Below, piece after piece: positions 55,883 through 64,000 of a stretch of DNA of 64,000 bases (position 1 is the first letter of the stretch; the number at the start of each line of letters is the position of its first letter). The notes beneath the pieces are model-generated. The model saw only the letters and a program-made list of their open reading frames with translations. It did no database searches and was not told where the DNA came from. The DNA lies in contig NZ_LMOO01000006.1 in the NCBI RefSeq assembly GCF_001424195.1, positions 222,871-286,870 on the forward strand, in the 5' to 3' direction. The DNA is from Cellulomonas sp. Leaf334 (GTDB lineage: Bacteria > Actinomycetota > Actinomycetes > Actinomycetales > Cellulomonadaceae). Made by a program: the position numbers and the translations under genes.

Positions 55883-56832
55883 CCGTGGTGGCCACCCCGA
55901 CGCTGCACGTGACCAAGGGTCACGGCACCCAGAACGACTTCGTGCTGCTCGACGACCGTGACGGGCTCGTCGACCTCTCGGCCGTCCTGGTCCGCGGTCT
56001 CGCGGACCGCCGCGCCGGGGTCGGCGGCGACGGCGTCATCCGGGTCGTCGCCGGTGAGCACGTGCCCGAGGGGGTCGCAGCGCTGGCCGAGGACCCCGAG
56101 GCCCGCTGGTTCATGGACTACCGCAACGCGGACGGTTCGGTCGCGGAGATGTGCGGCAACGGGGTCCGGGTCTTCGCGGCCTACCTCGAGCGTCTCGGGC
56201 TCTGGGACGGAGCTGGCGAGCTCGCACTCGGTACGCGTGCCGGGGTGCGACGCGTCCGGCGCGTCCCGGTCCCGGCAGGGATCGGCGACGACACCTGGTA
56301 CGCCGTCGACATGGGCTCCTGGCACCTGCCTGGCGGCGCCGACGCGGTGCGCGCCGGCGCCGACGCCGAGGTGGCAGTCGCCGGGCTCGAGGTCGCTCGC
56401 GCCGGGCTGAGCGTGGACGTCGGGAACCCGCACGTGGTGCTGGCGCTCGGGGACGAGGACGAGCTGACCGCAGCCGACCTCACGCGCGCGCCCGAGGTCA
56501 CGCCGGTGCCGCCGAACGGCACCAACGTCGAGCTCGTCGTCCCGCTGGGCGAGCACGAGGCGCCCGACGGGTCGCTCGTCGGTCGCGTCCGGATGCGCGT
56601 GCACGAGCGGGGCGTCGGGGAGACCCGGTCCTGCGGGACCGGGGCGTGTGCAGCGGCCCTGGCGGTCCGGACCTGGGCCGGGGCGGGCGCACCCGACGTC
56701 TGGCTGGTCGACGTGCCCGGTGGCACGGTCCGCGTCAGCGTCCTGCCGGACGGGCACGTCGAGCTCGCCGGGCCCGCCGTGCTCGTGGCCGCCGCCGACG
56801 TCGACCTCGCTGCCCTGGTCGCCGGACGCTGA
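55879..56832 (+). CDS. dapF: Diaminopimelate epimerase
   Basis: Converts LL-DAP to meso-DAP for lysine and peptidoglycan. 317 residues. The two catalytic cysteines are seen in EMCGNGVR and SCGTGAC; N-terminal KGHGTQNDFVLLDD is the usual start. Third dap gene of the window. Coupled to miaA by ATGA, as in other actinobacteria. Confidence 0.96.
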   Translation: MTVVATPTLHVTKGHGTQNDFVLLDDRDGLVDLSAVLVRGLADRRAGVGGDGVIRVVAGEHVPEGVAALAEDPEARWFMDYRNADGSVAEMCGNGVRVFAAYLERLGLWDGAGELALGTRAGVRRVRRVPVPAGIGDDTWYAVDMGSWHLPGGADAVRAGADAEVAVAGLEVARAGLSVDVGNPHVVLALGDEDELTAADLTRAPEVTPVPPNGTNVELVVPLGEHEAPDGSLVGRVRMRVHERGVGETRSCGTGACAAALAVRTWAGAGAPDVWLVDVPGGTVRVSVLPDGHVELAGPAVLVAAADVDLAALVAGR

Positions 56833-56837
56833 CGGTC

Positions 56838-57161
56838 GTGCGCCTGAACCCGGCGGACCTCGGCGTGCCGCTCGGCGAGCGCGCGACCGTGGTCCAGTTC
56901 TCGAGCACGTTCTGCGCGCCGTGCCGCTCGACCCGCTACGTCGTCGAGCGTGCCGTGGCGACGGCGGACGGCGTCGCGTACGCCGACCTCGACATCGCCG
57001 ACCACCTGGCGCTCGGCGAGCGGCTCGCCATCGACGTCACGCCGACGGTCCTCGTGCTGGACGCCCGCGGTGACGTCGTCCGTCGCGCCACGGGGGTGCC
57101 GACGCTCGCTCAGCTGCGCAGCGCGCTCGACTCGGCGTCGTCGGTCGAGTCCTCGGCCTGA
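56838..57161 (+). CDS. Thioredoxin-fold protein
   Basis: 107 residues. Thioredoxin fold with the redox motif FCAPC in VVQFSSTFCAPCRSTRYV, and a cis-Pro in IDVTPTVLVLD; no signal peptide, so a cytoplasmic thiol-disulfide protein. GTG at 56838, 5 bp after dapF. Its last 52 bp overlap the 3' end of the convergent MFS gene. Partner reductase is unknown. Confidence 0.88.
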   Translation: MRLNPADLGVPLGERATVVQFSSTFCAPCRSTRYVVERAVATADGVAYADLDIADHLALGERLAIDVTPTVLVLDARGDVVRRATGVPTLAQLRSALDSASSVESSA

Positions 57162-58489
57162 CGGCGGCCGGACCCCACGCGCGGGCCCACCAGCGCGGCG
57201 CCGACGGCGAAGACGGCGGCGACCGCCAGTGCGGCGGTGAACGGGGCGTCCGGGGAGCGGTCCACGGCGGCGAACGCGAGGCCCGTGAGCGCCAGGGCGA
57301 GAGCAGCGCCGATGGAGTCCGCGATCGAGAGGGCCGAGCTGTTCACCCCCTGCGTCCCCGGGGCGGAGTAGGAGAGCACGAGGACGGTCAGGCGGGAGTA
57401 GACGAGGCCCATCCCGGCACCGGCCAGCGTCCAGGACGCGATCGCGACCGCCGGCGGGAGGTGGGCCGCTGCGGTGAGCAGCACCCCCGAGACCGAGACG
57501 ACGACCAGGGCCGATCCGACGACCACCGCCGTGCGGGACGGCAACCGGTCCCCGAGCCGCCCCTGCAGCCACGACGTCGCCGCCCAGGCGACACCCGCGA
57601 ACGTCAGCGCGATCCCCGCGGTCGTCGGCGAGAACGCGTACCGCTCCGTGAGGAGGTACGGCAGGTACACCTCGGCGCCCAGGAACGCCCCCGACACCAG
57701 TCCACGGGTCGCGATGACGCTCGGCAGCCCGCGCGCCGCCCGCATCGTGCCCGTCGGCACCACCGCACGCAGCGCGACGAGGGCGACCACCCCGGTGCCG
57801 ACGGCCACGAGCACCGACCACGGCAGAGTGACCTGCGCGGCGAGGTTGAGCCCGAGGACGGCCGCGGCGGCGAGCGCTGCCCAGGCGAGCCGGCCACGCG
57901 GTGCCGCCTCCCCGGCGGCCTCGGGCGGCCCGATCCGGCGCAGCGCCGGGACCAGCACGAGCGTCGTCGGGACCACGAGCAGCGCGACCCCGAGGAACAC
58001 CCATCGCCAGCCGAGGTGCTGCGCGACCGCACCCGCACCCGCCGGACCGACGAGCGACGGGATGATCCACGCGGCCGCGAACCACGCGAACACCCGCGGG
58101 TGCATCATCGCCGGGTACAGCCGGGCCACGACCACGTACAGCGCGACCGTCATCGCGCCGCCGCCGAACCCCTGGAGCAGCCGACCGGCGACGAGCAGCT
58201 CCATCGACGGCGCCGCACCCGCGACGAGGATGCCTGCCGTGAACAGCCCGACGGCTACCAGCAGGGGCGTCCGGGGTCCGCTGCGGTCGCTCCACGGACC
58301 GGCCAGGACCATGCCGACGACGCCGGTCGCGAGCGGACCCGCGAACGCGAACGCGTACAGGGAGGCGCCGTCGAGCGCGTCGGACACCGTCGGCATGACG
58401 GTCGTGACGGCCAGCGACTCGAACGCGACCATGAAGATGAGAGCGACCATGCTCCAGGTGGTGGTGCGCAGGTCGCGCCAGTCGCTCAT
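57110..58489 (-). CDS. MFS transporter (drug-efflux-like, 12-14 TM)
   Basis: 459 residues, with about twelve hydrophobic helices. The MFS motif between helices 2 and 3 is seen as GPWSDRSGPRTPL, and helix-5-type GGGAMTVALYVVV. Cytoplasmic C-terminal tail GSGRRQAEDSTDD overlaps the thioredoxin gene. The ATG at 58489 overlaps the stop of the methyltransferase gene (ATGA), so it is the second gene of that operon. Substrate unknown. Confidence 0.88.
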   Translation of the reverse strand: MSDWRDLRTTTWSMVALIFMVAFESLAVTTVMPTVSDALDGASLYAFAFAGPLATGVVGMVLAGPWSDRSGPRTPLLVAVGLFTAGILVAGAAPSMELLVAGRLLQGFGGGAMTVALYVVVARLYPAMMHPRVFAWFAAAWIIPSLVGPAGAGAVAQHLGWRWVFLGVALLVVPTTLVLVPALRRIGPPEAAGEAAPRGRLAWAALAAAAVLGLNLAAQVTLPWSVLVAVGTGVVALVALRAVVPTGTMRAARGLPSVIATRGLVSGAFLGAEVYLPYLLTERYAFSPTTAGIALTFAGVAWAATSWLQGRLGDRLPSRTAVVVGSALVVVSVSGVLLTAAAHLPPAVAIASWTLAGAGMGLVYSRLTVLVLSYSAPGTQGVNSSALSIADSIGAALALALTGLAFAAVDRSPDAPFTAALAVAAVFAVGAALVGPRVGSGRRQAEDSTDDAESSALRS

Positions 58490-59091
58490 CGGTCGTGCAC
58501 GGCGAGCACGCGGAACCCCTTGGCGCTCGCGGTCCGGTCCACGGCGACGCCGAGCTCGGTGGCGATCCACCGCTGCAACGAGTCGGCGCCGAGGTTCTTG
58601 CCGACGACCAGGTGGGCCTCGCCGCCGGGAGCCCGGCGACCGAGCCAGTGCGTCAGCATGGCGTGCAGCGCGACCTTCCCGACGCGGATCGGCGGGTTGG
58701 ACCAGATCGCCGCGAAGTGCACGTCCTCGGGGACCTCGTCGGGCCGCACGGCGCGCAGGTTCGGCACACCGAGGCGTTCGGCGTTGCGCCGGGTCAGGTC
58801 GAGCGCGCGCTCGTTGACGTCGACCGCCCAGACGCGTGCGGCCGGAGACCCCAGCGCCAGCGTGAGCGCGATCGGCCCCCACCCGCAGCCGAGGTCGAGC
58901 AGGTCCCCGGTCGCCGGGGGCGCAGGGACGTGGTCGAGCAGCACCCGGGTGCCGAGGTCGACGTGGTCCGGGGAGAAGATCCCGCCGGCCGTCTCGACCT
59001 CGACGTCCCGGCCCGCCAGGTGGACGCGCAGCAGCCGGCGCTCGTCGGGGGAGGCCGGCTGCGCCGTGAAGTAGTGGTCCTGCTCGCTCAC
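58486..59091 (-). CDS. Class I SAM-dependent methyltransferase (RsmC/RlmG-like)
   Basis: 201 residues. Seen: YFTAQPASPDERRLLRV, FSPDHVDLGTRVLLDHV, the SAM-binding motif LLDLGCGWGPIALTLAL, and the catalytic NPP in WSNPPIRVGK, typical of N2-guanine or N6-adenine rRNA methyltransferases of the RsmC group. GTG at 59091 with TATCGT 7 nt before it. Divergent from hflX, which also acts on the ribosome. Confidence 0.9.
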   Translation of the reverse strand: MSEQDHYFTAQPASPDERRLLRVHLAGRDVEVETAGGIFSPDHVDLGTRVLLDHVPAPPATGDLLDLGCGWGPIALTLALGSPAARVWAVDVNERALDLTRRNAERLGVPNLRAVRPDEVPEDVHFAAIWSNPPIRVGKVALHAMLTHWLGRRAPGGEAHLVVGKNLGADSLQRWIATELGVAVDRTASAKGFRVLAVHDR

Positions 59092-59098
59092 GGCGCCG

Positions 59099-59104
59099 AC
59101 GATA
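59099..59104 (-). promoter_or_regulatory. -10 element of the methyltransferase gene (leaderless)
   Basis: TATCGT on the minus strand, 7 nt before the GTG at 59091. Confidence 0.5.
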
Positions 59105-59197
59105 CCCACGCCGACCGGCTCGGCCCGCAGCGAAATACCTCGTGCGGTCTCGGCGCCGCGTGCGACCCTGGAGGCACCCCACGAGACGAGGAACACC

Positions 59198-60721
59198 TTG
59201 ACCGACCCGCAGCACACCACCAGCCAGACGCAGGACGTCCCGCCCACGCGCTCCGCGCAGGAGGTGGCCGACGATGTCGTGGCCCGTGTGCTCGCCAGGG
59301 CAGGGGCCACGCTGCACGCCGGCGCCACGGTGCACTCGTCGTACGACGGGGACCAGCTCGAGCTCGAGGAGCGCACGTCGCTGCGCCGGGTCGCGGGGCT
59401 GTCCACCGAGCTCGAGGACGTCACCGAGGTCGAGTACCGCCAGCTGCGGCTGGAGAAGGTCGTCCTCGTCGGGGTCTGGGGCTCCGGCACCGTGACCGAC
59501 GCCGAGATCTCGCTGCGCGAGCTCGCGCAGCTCGCCGAGACCGCGGGGTCGCAGGTGCTCGACGGCCTGCTCCAGCGACGCCAGAAGCCGGACCCGGGCA
59601 CGTACCTCGGGTCGGGCAAGGCCGCCGAGCTGGCCACGCTCGTCGCCGCGGTCGGCGCGGACACGGTCGTCGTCGACGGCGACCTGGCACCGTCCCAGCG
59701 CCGCGCGCTGGAGGACATCGTCCGCGTCAAGGTCATCGACCGCACCGCCCTGATCCTCGACATCTTCGCCCAGCACGCCAAGTCCCGGGAGGGCAAGGCG
59801 CAGGTCGAGCTGGCGCAGCTGGAGTACCTGCTCCCGCGCCTGCGCGGCTGGGGCGACTCGATGTCCCGGCAGGCCGGTGGCCAGGTCGGCGGCGCCGCCG
59901 CCGGGATGGGGTCGCGTGGTCCCGGTGAGACCAAGATCGAGCTCGACCGTCGGCGCATCCGCAACCGCATGGCCAAGCTGCGCCGCGAGATCGCTGCGAT
60001 GGAGCCGGGTCGTGTGACGAAGCGCGCGTCGCGCAAGAAGCACGCGATCCCGTCGGTCGCCATCGCGGGCTACACCAACGCGGGCAAGTCCTCGCTGCTC
60101 AACCGGCTGACGCACGCGGGGGTGCTCGTCGAGAACGCGCTGTTCGCGACGCTCGACCCGACCGTCCGTCGCGCCGAGACAGTCGACGGCCGCGTCTACA
60201 CGCTCGCGGACACCGTCGGCTTCGTCCGCGCGCTGCCGCACCAGCTGGTCGAGGCGTTCCGCTCGACGCTGGAGGAGGTCGCGGACGCGGACCTGATCCT
60301 GCACGTCGTGGACGCGTCCCACCCCGACCCCGAGGGGCAGATCGCGGCGGTCCGGCACGTGTTCGCGGACATCCCCGGCGCCATGGACGTCCCCGAGATC
60401 ATCGTGCTGAACAAGGCCGACCTCGCGACGCCCGAGGCGATCGCCCGCCTGCGCTCGCGCGAGGTGCACTCGATCGTCGTCTCCGCGCACAGCGGGGAGG
60501 GCATCGAGGAGCTGCAGGCGCTCGTCGCCGACCAGCTGCCGCGGCCCGGCGTCAGCGTCGACCTGGTCGTCCCGTACGACCGCGGGGACCTGGTGAGCCG
60601 CGTGCACGAGCACGGCGACATCCAGTCCGAGGAGCACACGGCGGACGGCACGGCGATCCGGGCACGGGTCGACGCAGGCCTCGCCGCGGAGCTGGAAGCC
60701 GTTGCACAGCCTCGTCCGTGA
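59198..60721 (+). CDS. hflX: Ribosome-associated GTPase HflX
   Basis: Splits stalled 70S ribosomes, for example under heat or antibiotic stress. 507 residues. HflX N-terminal domain (GSGKAAEL, VVDGDLAPSQRRALED, LVDRTALILDIFAQHA in parts, RGPGETKIELDRRRI) then the G domain: G1 GYTNAGKSSLL, G2/G3 DTVGFVRALPHQLVEAF, G4 NKAD. TTG at 59198 with GAGGAA five bases upstream; it is the only well-spaced start. The position after dapF matches mycobacteria. Confidence 0.95.
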   Translation: MTDPQHTTSQTQDVPPTRSAQEVADDVVARVLARAGATLHAGATVHSSYDGDQLELEERTSLRRVAGLSTELEDVTEVEYRQLRLEKVVLVGVWGSGTVTDAEISLRELAQLAETAGSQVLDGLLQRRQKPDPGTYLGSGKAAELATLVAAVGADTVVVDGDLAPSQRRALEDIVRVKVIDRTALILDIFAQHAKSREGKAQVELAQLEYLLPRLRGWGDSMSRQAGGQVGGAAAGMGSRGPGETKIELDRRRIRNRMAKLRREIAAMEPGRVTKRASRKKHAIPSVAIAGYTNAGKSSLLNRLTHAGVLVENALFATLDPTVRRAETVDGRVYTLADTVGFVRALPHQLVEAFRSTLEEVADADLILHVVDASHPDPEGQIAAVRHVFADIPGAMDVPEIIVLNKADLATPEAIARLRSREVHSIVVSAHSGEGIEELQALVADQLPRPGVSVDLVVPYDRGDLVSRVHEHGDIQSEEHTADGTAIRARVDAGLAAELEAVAQPRP

Positions 60722-60738
60722 GCGTCTGCGCGTCGCAC

Positions 60739-60744
60739 TAGGCT
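60739..60744 (+). promoter_or_regulatory. -10 element of dinG (leaderless)
   Basis: TAGGCT, 6 nt before the GTG at 60751. No SOS box is seen nearby. Confidence 0.55.
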
Positions 60745-60750
60745 GACGCG

Positions 60751-62823
60751 GTGCCAGACGCCGACCCCTCCGTCGAGACGCTCCTCGACGTCGCGGTCCA
60801 GGCGCTCGGCGGGGTCCGTCGCGACGGCCAGCACCAGATGGCCGTCGCCGTCGCGGAGACGATCGACAAGGGCGAGCACCTGCTCGTCCAGGCCGGGACG
60901 GGCACGGGAAAGTCGCTCGGCTACCTGGTGCCCGCGCTGCGGCACGCGGTGCTCGAGAACGAGCACGTCGTCGTCTCCACGGCGACGCTCGCGCTGCAGC
61001 GGCAGATCATCACGCGTGACCTCCCGCTCGTCGCGAAGGCCCTGGAGCCGCACCTGCCGCGCACGCCCGCCATCGCCCTGCTCAAGGGCTGGCACAACTA
61101 CGTGTGCGTGCACAAGGTCGCCGGCGGGTATCCCGACGACGACACGGGGACGCTCTTCGACCTGGGGGAGCACGCCGGCGCGGCCGAGCACCCCGCCCCG
61201 GCGCGGACGGGGGCGTCGACGCTGTCGGAGAGCCTGGGCGAGCAGGTCCTGAGGCTGCGCGAGTGGGCCGACGAGACCGGCACGGGCGACCGTGACGACC
61301 TGGTGCCGGGTGTCACCGACCGTGCCTGGCGGCAGGTGTCCGTCACGTCGTTGGAGTGCCTGGGCGGCAAGTGCCCGATGCTCGCGGAGTGCTTCCCGGA
61401 GAAGGCGAAGGCGGCGTCGCGGGAGGCCGACGTCGTCGTCACCAACCACGCGATGCTCGGCATCGCCGCCTCCGGGTCGCCCGGTGTGCTGCCGGACCAC
61501 CAGGTGGTCATCGTCGACGAGGCGCACGAGCTGACGGACCGCGTGACCGCGCAGGCGACGTCCGAGCTGTCCGTGGCCACCATCGAGCACGCCGCCCGGC
61601 TCGCGCGTCGGCACGGGGGCGTCCCGACGACGGACCTCGACTCGGCCAGCCAGGCTCTGGCGTCCGTGCTGGTCGGGCTGCCCGAGACACGGTTCCGCGA
61701 CGGGTTGCCCCCGGCCGCCCGGGACGCGGTCGCGAGCGTGCGCGACGCGACCCGTGCGCTGCTCACGGTGCTCAAGCCGGAGACCGGCCCGAACGTGCCC
61801 CCGGAGGGTGGACGCAAGGTCGCGCAGGCCACGATGCTCGCGCTGTACGAGGTCGCGGACCGGATGGCGGCCGACGCCGAGGACCACCGGCACACCGTGC
61901 TGTGGTGCAGCCGCAGCGAGGACCGGCGCGGCTCCGTGCTCACCCGCCTCTACGCGGCACCGCTCGCCGTCAACGGCCTCATCCGTACCAACCTGCTCGC
62001 CGGGCGCTCCGGCGTGCTCACCTCCGCGACGCTCGAGCTCGGCGGCTCGTTCGACCCGATCGCCCGGGCGGTCGGCCTCGAGGTCCGGCCCGACGCCGAA
62101 CCCGTCGGGCCGACCTCCCTGGCGGGGGAGACGCCCACAGCGCCGGCGGGGGTGCCGTGGCGTGGGCTGGACGTCGGCAGCCCGTTCGACTACCCGCGGC
62201 AGGGGATCCTCTACCTCGCGCGGCACCTGCCGAAGCCGGGTCGTGAGCCGGCGACCGACGCGCAGCTCGACGAGATCGCGGACCTCATCACCGCCGCAGG
62301 CGGGCGGACGCTCGGGCTGTTCTCGTCGCGGCGCGCGGCCAACGCGGTGGCGGCCGCCATGCGCGAGCGGCTCGACGTGCCGATCCTCGCGCAGGGCGAC
62401 GACCAGCTGCCCACCCTCGTGTCCCGGTTCATCGCCGACGAGGCGACGTGCCTGTTCGGCACGCTGTCGCTCTGGCAGGGCGTCGACGTCCCGGGCGCGA
62501 CCTGCCGACTGGTGATCATCGACCGGATCCCGTTCCCCCGGCCGGACGACCCGGTGAGCTCCGCGCGGTCCGACGCCATCGAGAAGGCGGGCGGCAACGG
62601 CTTCCTGGCGGTGTCCGCCACGCACGCCGCCCTGCTCCTCGCACAGGGCGCGGGTCGGCTGATCCGCACCAGCGAGGACCGGGGCGTGGTCGCCGTGCTC
62701 GACCCCCGGCTCGCGACGGCGGGGTACAGCGGCTTCCTGACGCGCTCGCTCCCTCCCTTCTGGCGCACGACGGACCGCGCGGTCGCCCTCTCCGCGCTGC
62801 AGCGTCTCTCCGCGGCCGACTAG
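60751..62823 (+). CDS. dinG: DinG-family ATP-dependent DNA helicase
   Basis: XPD-like 5'-3' helicase, probably with an Fe-S cluster. 690 residues. Walker A QAGTGTGKSLGYLVPAL, DEAH box VIVDEAHELTD, four cysteines plausible for the cluster: YVCVHK, then CLGGKCPMLAEC; motif VI QGAGRLIRTSEDRG. The remaining motifs (TLELGGSF, GLFSSRRAANAV) are in order. GTG at 60751. Despite the name, its promoter shows no LexA box here. Confidence 0.9.
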   Translation: MPDADPSVETLLDVAVQALGGVRRDGQHQMAVAVAETIDKGEHLLVQAGTGTGKSLGYLVPALRHAVLENEHVVVSTATLALQRQIITRDLPLVAKALEPHLPRTPAIALLKGWHNYVCVHKVAGGYPDDDTGTLFDLGEHAGAAEHPAPARTGASTLSESLGEQVLRLREWADETGTGDRDDLVPGVTDRAWRQVSVTSLECLGGKCPMLAECFPEKAKAASREADVVVTNHAMLGIAASGSPGVLPDHQVVIVDEAHELTDRVTAQATSELSVATIEHAARLARRHGGVPTTDLDSASQALASVLVGLPETRFRDGLPPAARDAVASVRDATRALLTVLKPETGPNVPPEGGRKVAQATMLALYEVADRMAADAEDHRHTVLWCSRSEDRRGSVLTRLYAAPLAVNGLIRTNLLAGRSGVLTSATLELGGSFDPIARAVGLEVRPDAEPVGPTSLAGETPTAPAGVPWRGLDVGSPFDYPRQGILYLARHLPKPGREPATDAQLDEIADLITAAGGRTLGLFSSRRAANAVAAAMRERLDVPILAQGDDQLPTLVSRFIADEATCLFGTLSLWQGVDVPGATCRLVIIDRIPFPRPDDPVSSARSDAIEKAGGNGFLAVSATHAALLLAQGAGRLIRTSEDRGVVAVLDPRLATAGYSGFLTRSLPPFWRTTDRAVALSALQRLSAAD

Positions 62824-62826
62824 CCT
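62821..62826 (+). promoter_or_regulatory. -10 element of ldh (leaderless)
   Basis: TAGCCT overlapping the dinG stop, 8 nt before the ATG at 62835. Confidence 0.5.
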
Positions 62827-62834
62827 CGGGTGTC

Positions 62835-63836
62835 ATGACCGAGAGCCTGGATCTGGAAGACGTCGGCCTGCCCCCGTTCCGCAGCGGCCGACGCACGTCG
62901 AAGCTCGCGATCGTCGGTGCGGGGGCCGTCGGGTCGACCATGGCGTACGCGGCGCTCCTGCGCGGTGCAGCCCGGTCCGTCGCGCTCTACGACATCAACG
63001 CGGCGAAGGTCGAGGCCGAGGCGCTGGACCTCGGGCACGGCATCCAGTTCATGCCGATGGCCGAGGTCGTCGGGTCCGACGACATCGCGGTCTGTGCGGA
63101 CGCGGACGTCGTGATGTTCACGGCCGGAGCCAAGCAGAAGCCCGGCCAGTCGCGGCTCGATCTCGCGGAGGCCACCATCGGGCTGGTCCGCGCGGTCCTG
63201 CCGGCCCTCGTGGAGGTCGCCCCGGACGCCGTCTACGTGATGGTGACCAACCCTGTCGACGTGGTCACCTACGCCGCGCTGCAGATCTCCGGCCTGCCCC
63301 CGTCGCAGCTGTTCGGGTCCGGCACGGTCCTGGACTCGTCCCGGCTGCGCTACCTCATCTCGCAGCACACCGGGGTCGCGGTGCAGAACGTGCACGCGTA
63401 CATCGCCGGTGAGCACGGTGACACCGAGCTGCCGCTGTGGGGTTCGGCGAGCATCGGCTCGGTCCCGCTGCTCGAGTGGACGGGCTCGGGCGGCAGGGGT
63501 CCCCTGACCGAGGAGGTGCGTGAGCGGATCGCGCACGAGGTGGTCGACTCCGCCTACCGCATCATCGAGGGCAAGGGGGCGACGAACTACGCGGTCGCCC
63601 TGGCCGGCTCCCGGATCATCGAGGCGGTCCTGAAGGACGAGCAGCGCGTGCTGCCGGTCTCGTCGCTGCTCGACGACTTCTACGGCATCAGCGACGTGTG
63701 CCTGTCGGTGCCCGCGATCGTGGGTGCGCACGGCGTCGGCGAGAGGTTGCCGGTCCCGTTGTCGGACGCGGAGCTGGCGGGGCTGCGCGCCTCCGCGGAC
63801 GCGGTCCGTTCGGTGGCGCGCCAGTTCGGCTTCTGA
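62835..63836 (+). CDS. ldh: L-lactate dehydrogenase
   Basis: NAD-dependent reduction of pyruvate to lactate in mixed-acid fermentation. 333 residues. Seen: Rossmann IVGAGAVGSTMAYA, AGAKQKPGQSRLDL (catalytic Arg region), VTNPVDVVTY, DSSRLRYLI and the catalytic His in GEHGDTELPLW. The non-acidic AKQKPGQ loop argues for lactate rather than malate dehydrogenase. ATG at 62835. A perfect terminator follows. Fits a facultatively fermenting cellulose degrader. Confidence 0.96.
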   Translation: MTESLDLEDVGLPPFRSGRRTSKLAIVGAGAVGSTMAYAALLRGAARSVALYDINAAKVEAEALDLGHGIQFMPMAEVVGSDDIAVCADADVVMFTAGAKQKPGQSRLDLAEATIGLVRAVLPALVEVAPDAVYVMVTNPVDVVTYAALQISGLPPSQLFGSGTVLDSSRLRYLISQHTGVAVQNVHAYIAGEHGDTELPLWGSASIGSVPLLEWTGSGGRGPLTEEVRERIAHEVVDSAYRIIEGKGATNYAVALAGSRIIEAVLKDEQRVLPVSSLLDDFYGISDVCLSVPAIVGAHGVGERLPVPLSDAELAGLRASADAVRSVARQFGF

Positions 63837-63840
63837 CGCG

Positions 63841-63876
63841 CGTCGGGCCGCACCCCGACCAGGGTGCGGCCCGACG
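63841..63876. terminator. Bidirectional terminator between ldh and lexA
   Basis: A perfect 14-bp stem (63841-63854 with 63863-63876), extendable to 15 bp, with a 6-8 nt loop, between convergent ldh and lexA; 4 bp after the ldh stop and 8 bp after the lexA stop. Confidence 0.85.
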
Positions 63877-63884
63877 ACAGCACG

Positions 63885-64000
63885 TCAGAGGCTGCGCAGG
63901 ACGCTCACCACGCGCCCGAGGATCGTCGACTCGTCGCCCGGGATCGGCGAGTACGCCGGGTTGTGGGGCATGAGCCACACGTGGCCGTCGATGCGCTTGA
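63885..64000 (-). CDS. lexA: LexA repressor, 3' end (5' part outside window)
   Basis: Represses SOS genes such as recA until RecA-stimulated self-cleavage. Only the last 38 residues are in the window, on the minus strand: [20 protein letters not shown] and then [17 protein letters not shown], the distinctive actinobacterial LexA C-terminus. The catalytic Ser and Lys are outside. Its own box at recA (43843-43858) is present. Confident despite the short stretch. Confidence 0.9.
   Translation of the reverse strand, partial: KRIDGHVWLMPHNPAYSPIPGDESTILGRVVSVLRSL

Noticed and set aside
60700..60750. SOS box before dinG
   Set aside because: No CGAAC-N4-GTTCG-like sequence is present in this gap.
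63695..63722. TGTCGGTG inside ldh as an NDp promoter
   Set aside because: No -10 at the right spacing and it lies inside a coding region near its end.

Overview
The window is a gene-dense, very GC-rich actinobacterial chromosome segment. Codon use, frequent GTG starts, leaderless starts and short gene overlaps all fit Actinomycetota. The first complete gene (852-4148) has the same length and domain order as endoglucanase C (CenC) of Cellulomonas fimi, and its protein agrees with my recollection of that sequence over most of its length, so the source is most likely a Cellulomonas or a close relative. The gene order truB / ribF-rpsO-pnp-M16 peptidase / dapB / thyA-folA / dapA-rnj / ftsK / pgsA-cinA-clgR / DUF3046 / recA-recX / miaB / miaA-dapF / hflX / lexA is the conserved actinobacterial backbone, also found in mycobacteria. 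I see no tRNA, rRNA, CRISPR array, insertion sequence or prophage.

Layout. 1-9.5 kb: 3' end of truB, secreted cellulase cenC, ribF, rpsO, pnp and an M16 peptidase. 9.5-14.4 kb: accessory insert with a Tat-exported GH127 enzyme carrying two ricin-type lectin domains, a polytopic membrane protein and an AraC-type regulator. 14.4-19.5 kb: dapB and a small membrane protein, then leftward GNAT and UPF0114 genes, azlCD and an aldehyde dehydrogenase. 19.5-23.5 kb: thyA-folA, dapA-rnj. 23.5-26.9 kb: an EamA exporter, an AlkZ-like winged-helix protein, and a TetR regulator divergent from a small membrane protein. 26.9-34.8 kb: ftsK, a PAS-GGDEF-EAL protein, a CapA-like protein, pgsA-cinA-clgR. 35-45.7 kb: nei and lhr (DNA repair), DUF3046, a membrane-anchored phosphodiesterase, an MBL hydrolase, recA-recX. 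45.9-50.8 kb: rny and the leftward gluABCD glutamate uptake operon. 50.9-64 kb: miaB, three YbjN paralogues, an extradiol-dioxygenase-like protein, miaA-dapF, a thioredoxin-like protein, an MFS exporter, a methyltransferase, hflX, dinG, ldh and the 3' end of lexA.

The regulatory DNA is the most informative part. Both secreted glycoside hydrolases have a matching pair of LacI-family-like operators: a CGAAnCGTTTCG element upstream and a 14-bp GAGCGCT-centred palindrome next to the ribosome binding site. In cenC the palindrome is one base from the known actinobacterial CelR/CebR cellobiose operator. recA has both a LexA box and, about 100 bp downstream, a motif matching the LexA-independent RecA-NDp/PafBC promoter; a second NDp-like motif lies upstream of the EamA exporter. 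clgR has a GGGAAC-N17-CGTT promoter typical of stress ECF sigma factors. At about sixteen genes a TAnnnT -10 element lies only 6-8 nt before the start codon, which predicts leaderless mRNAs and fixes the starts. DNA-damage, proteolytic-stress and polysaccharide-foraging genes are thus set within a conserved housekeeping backbone.
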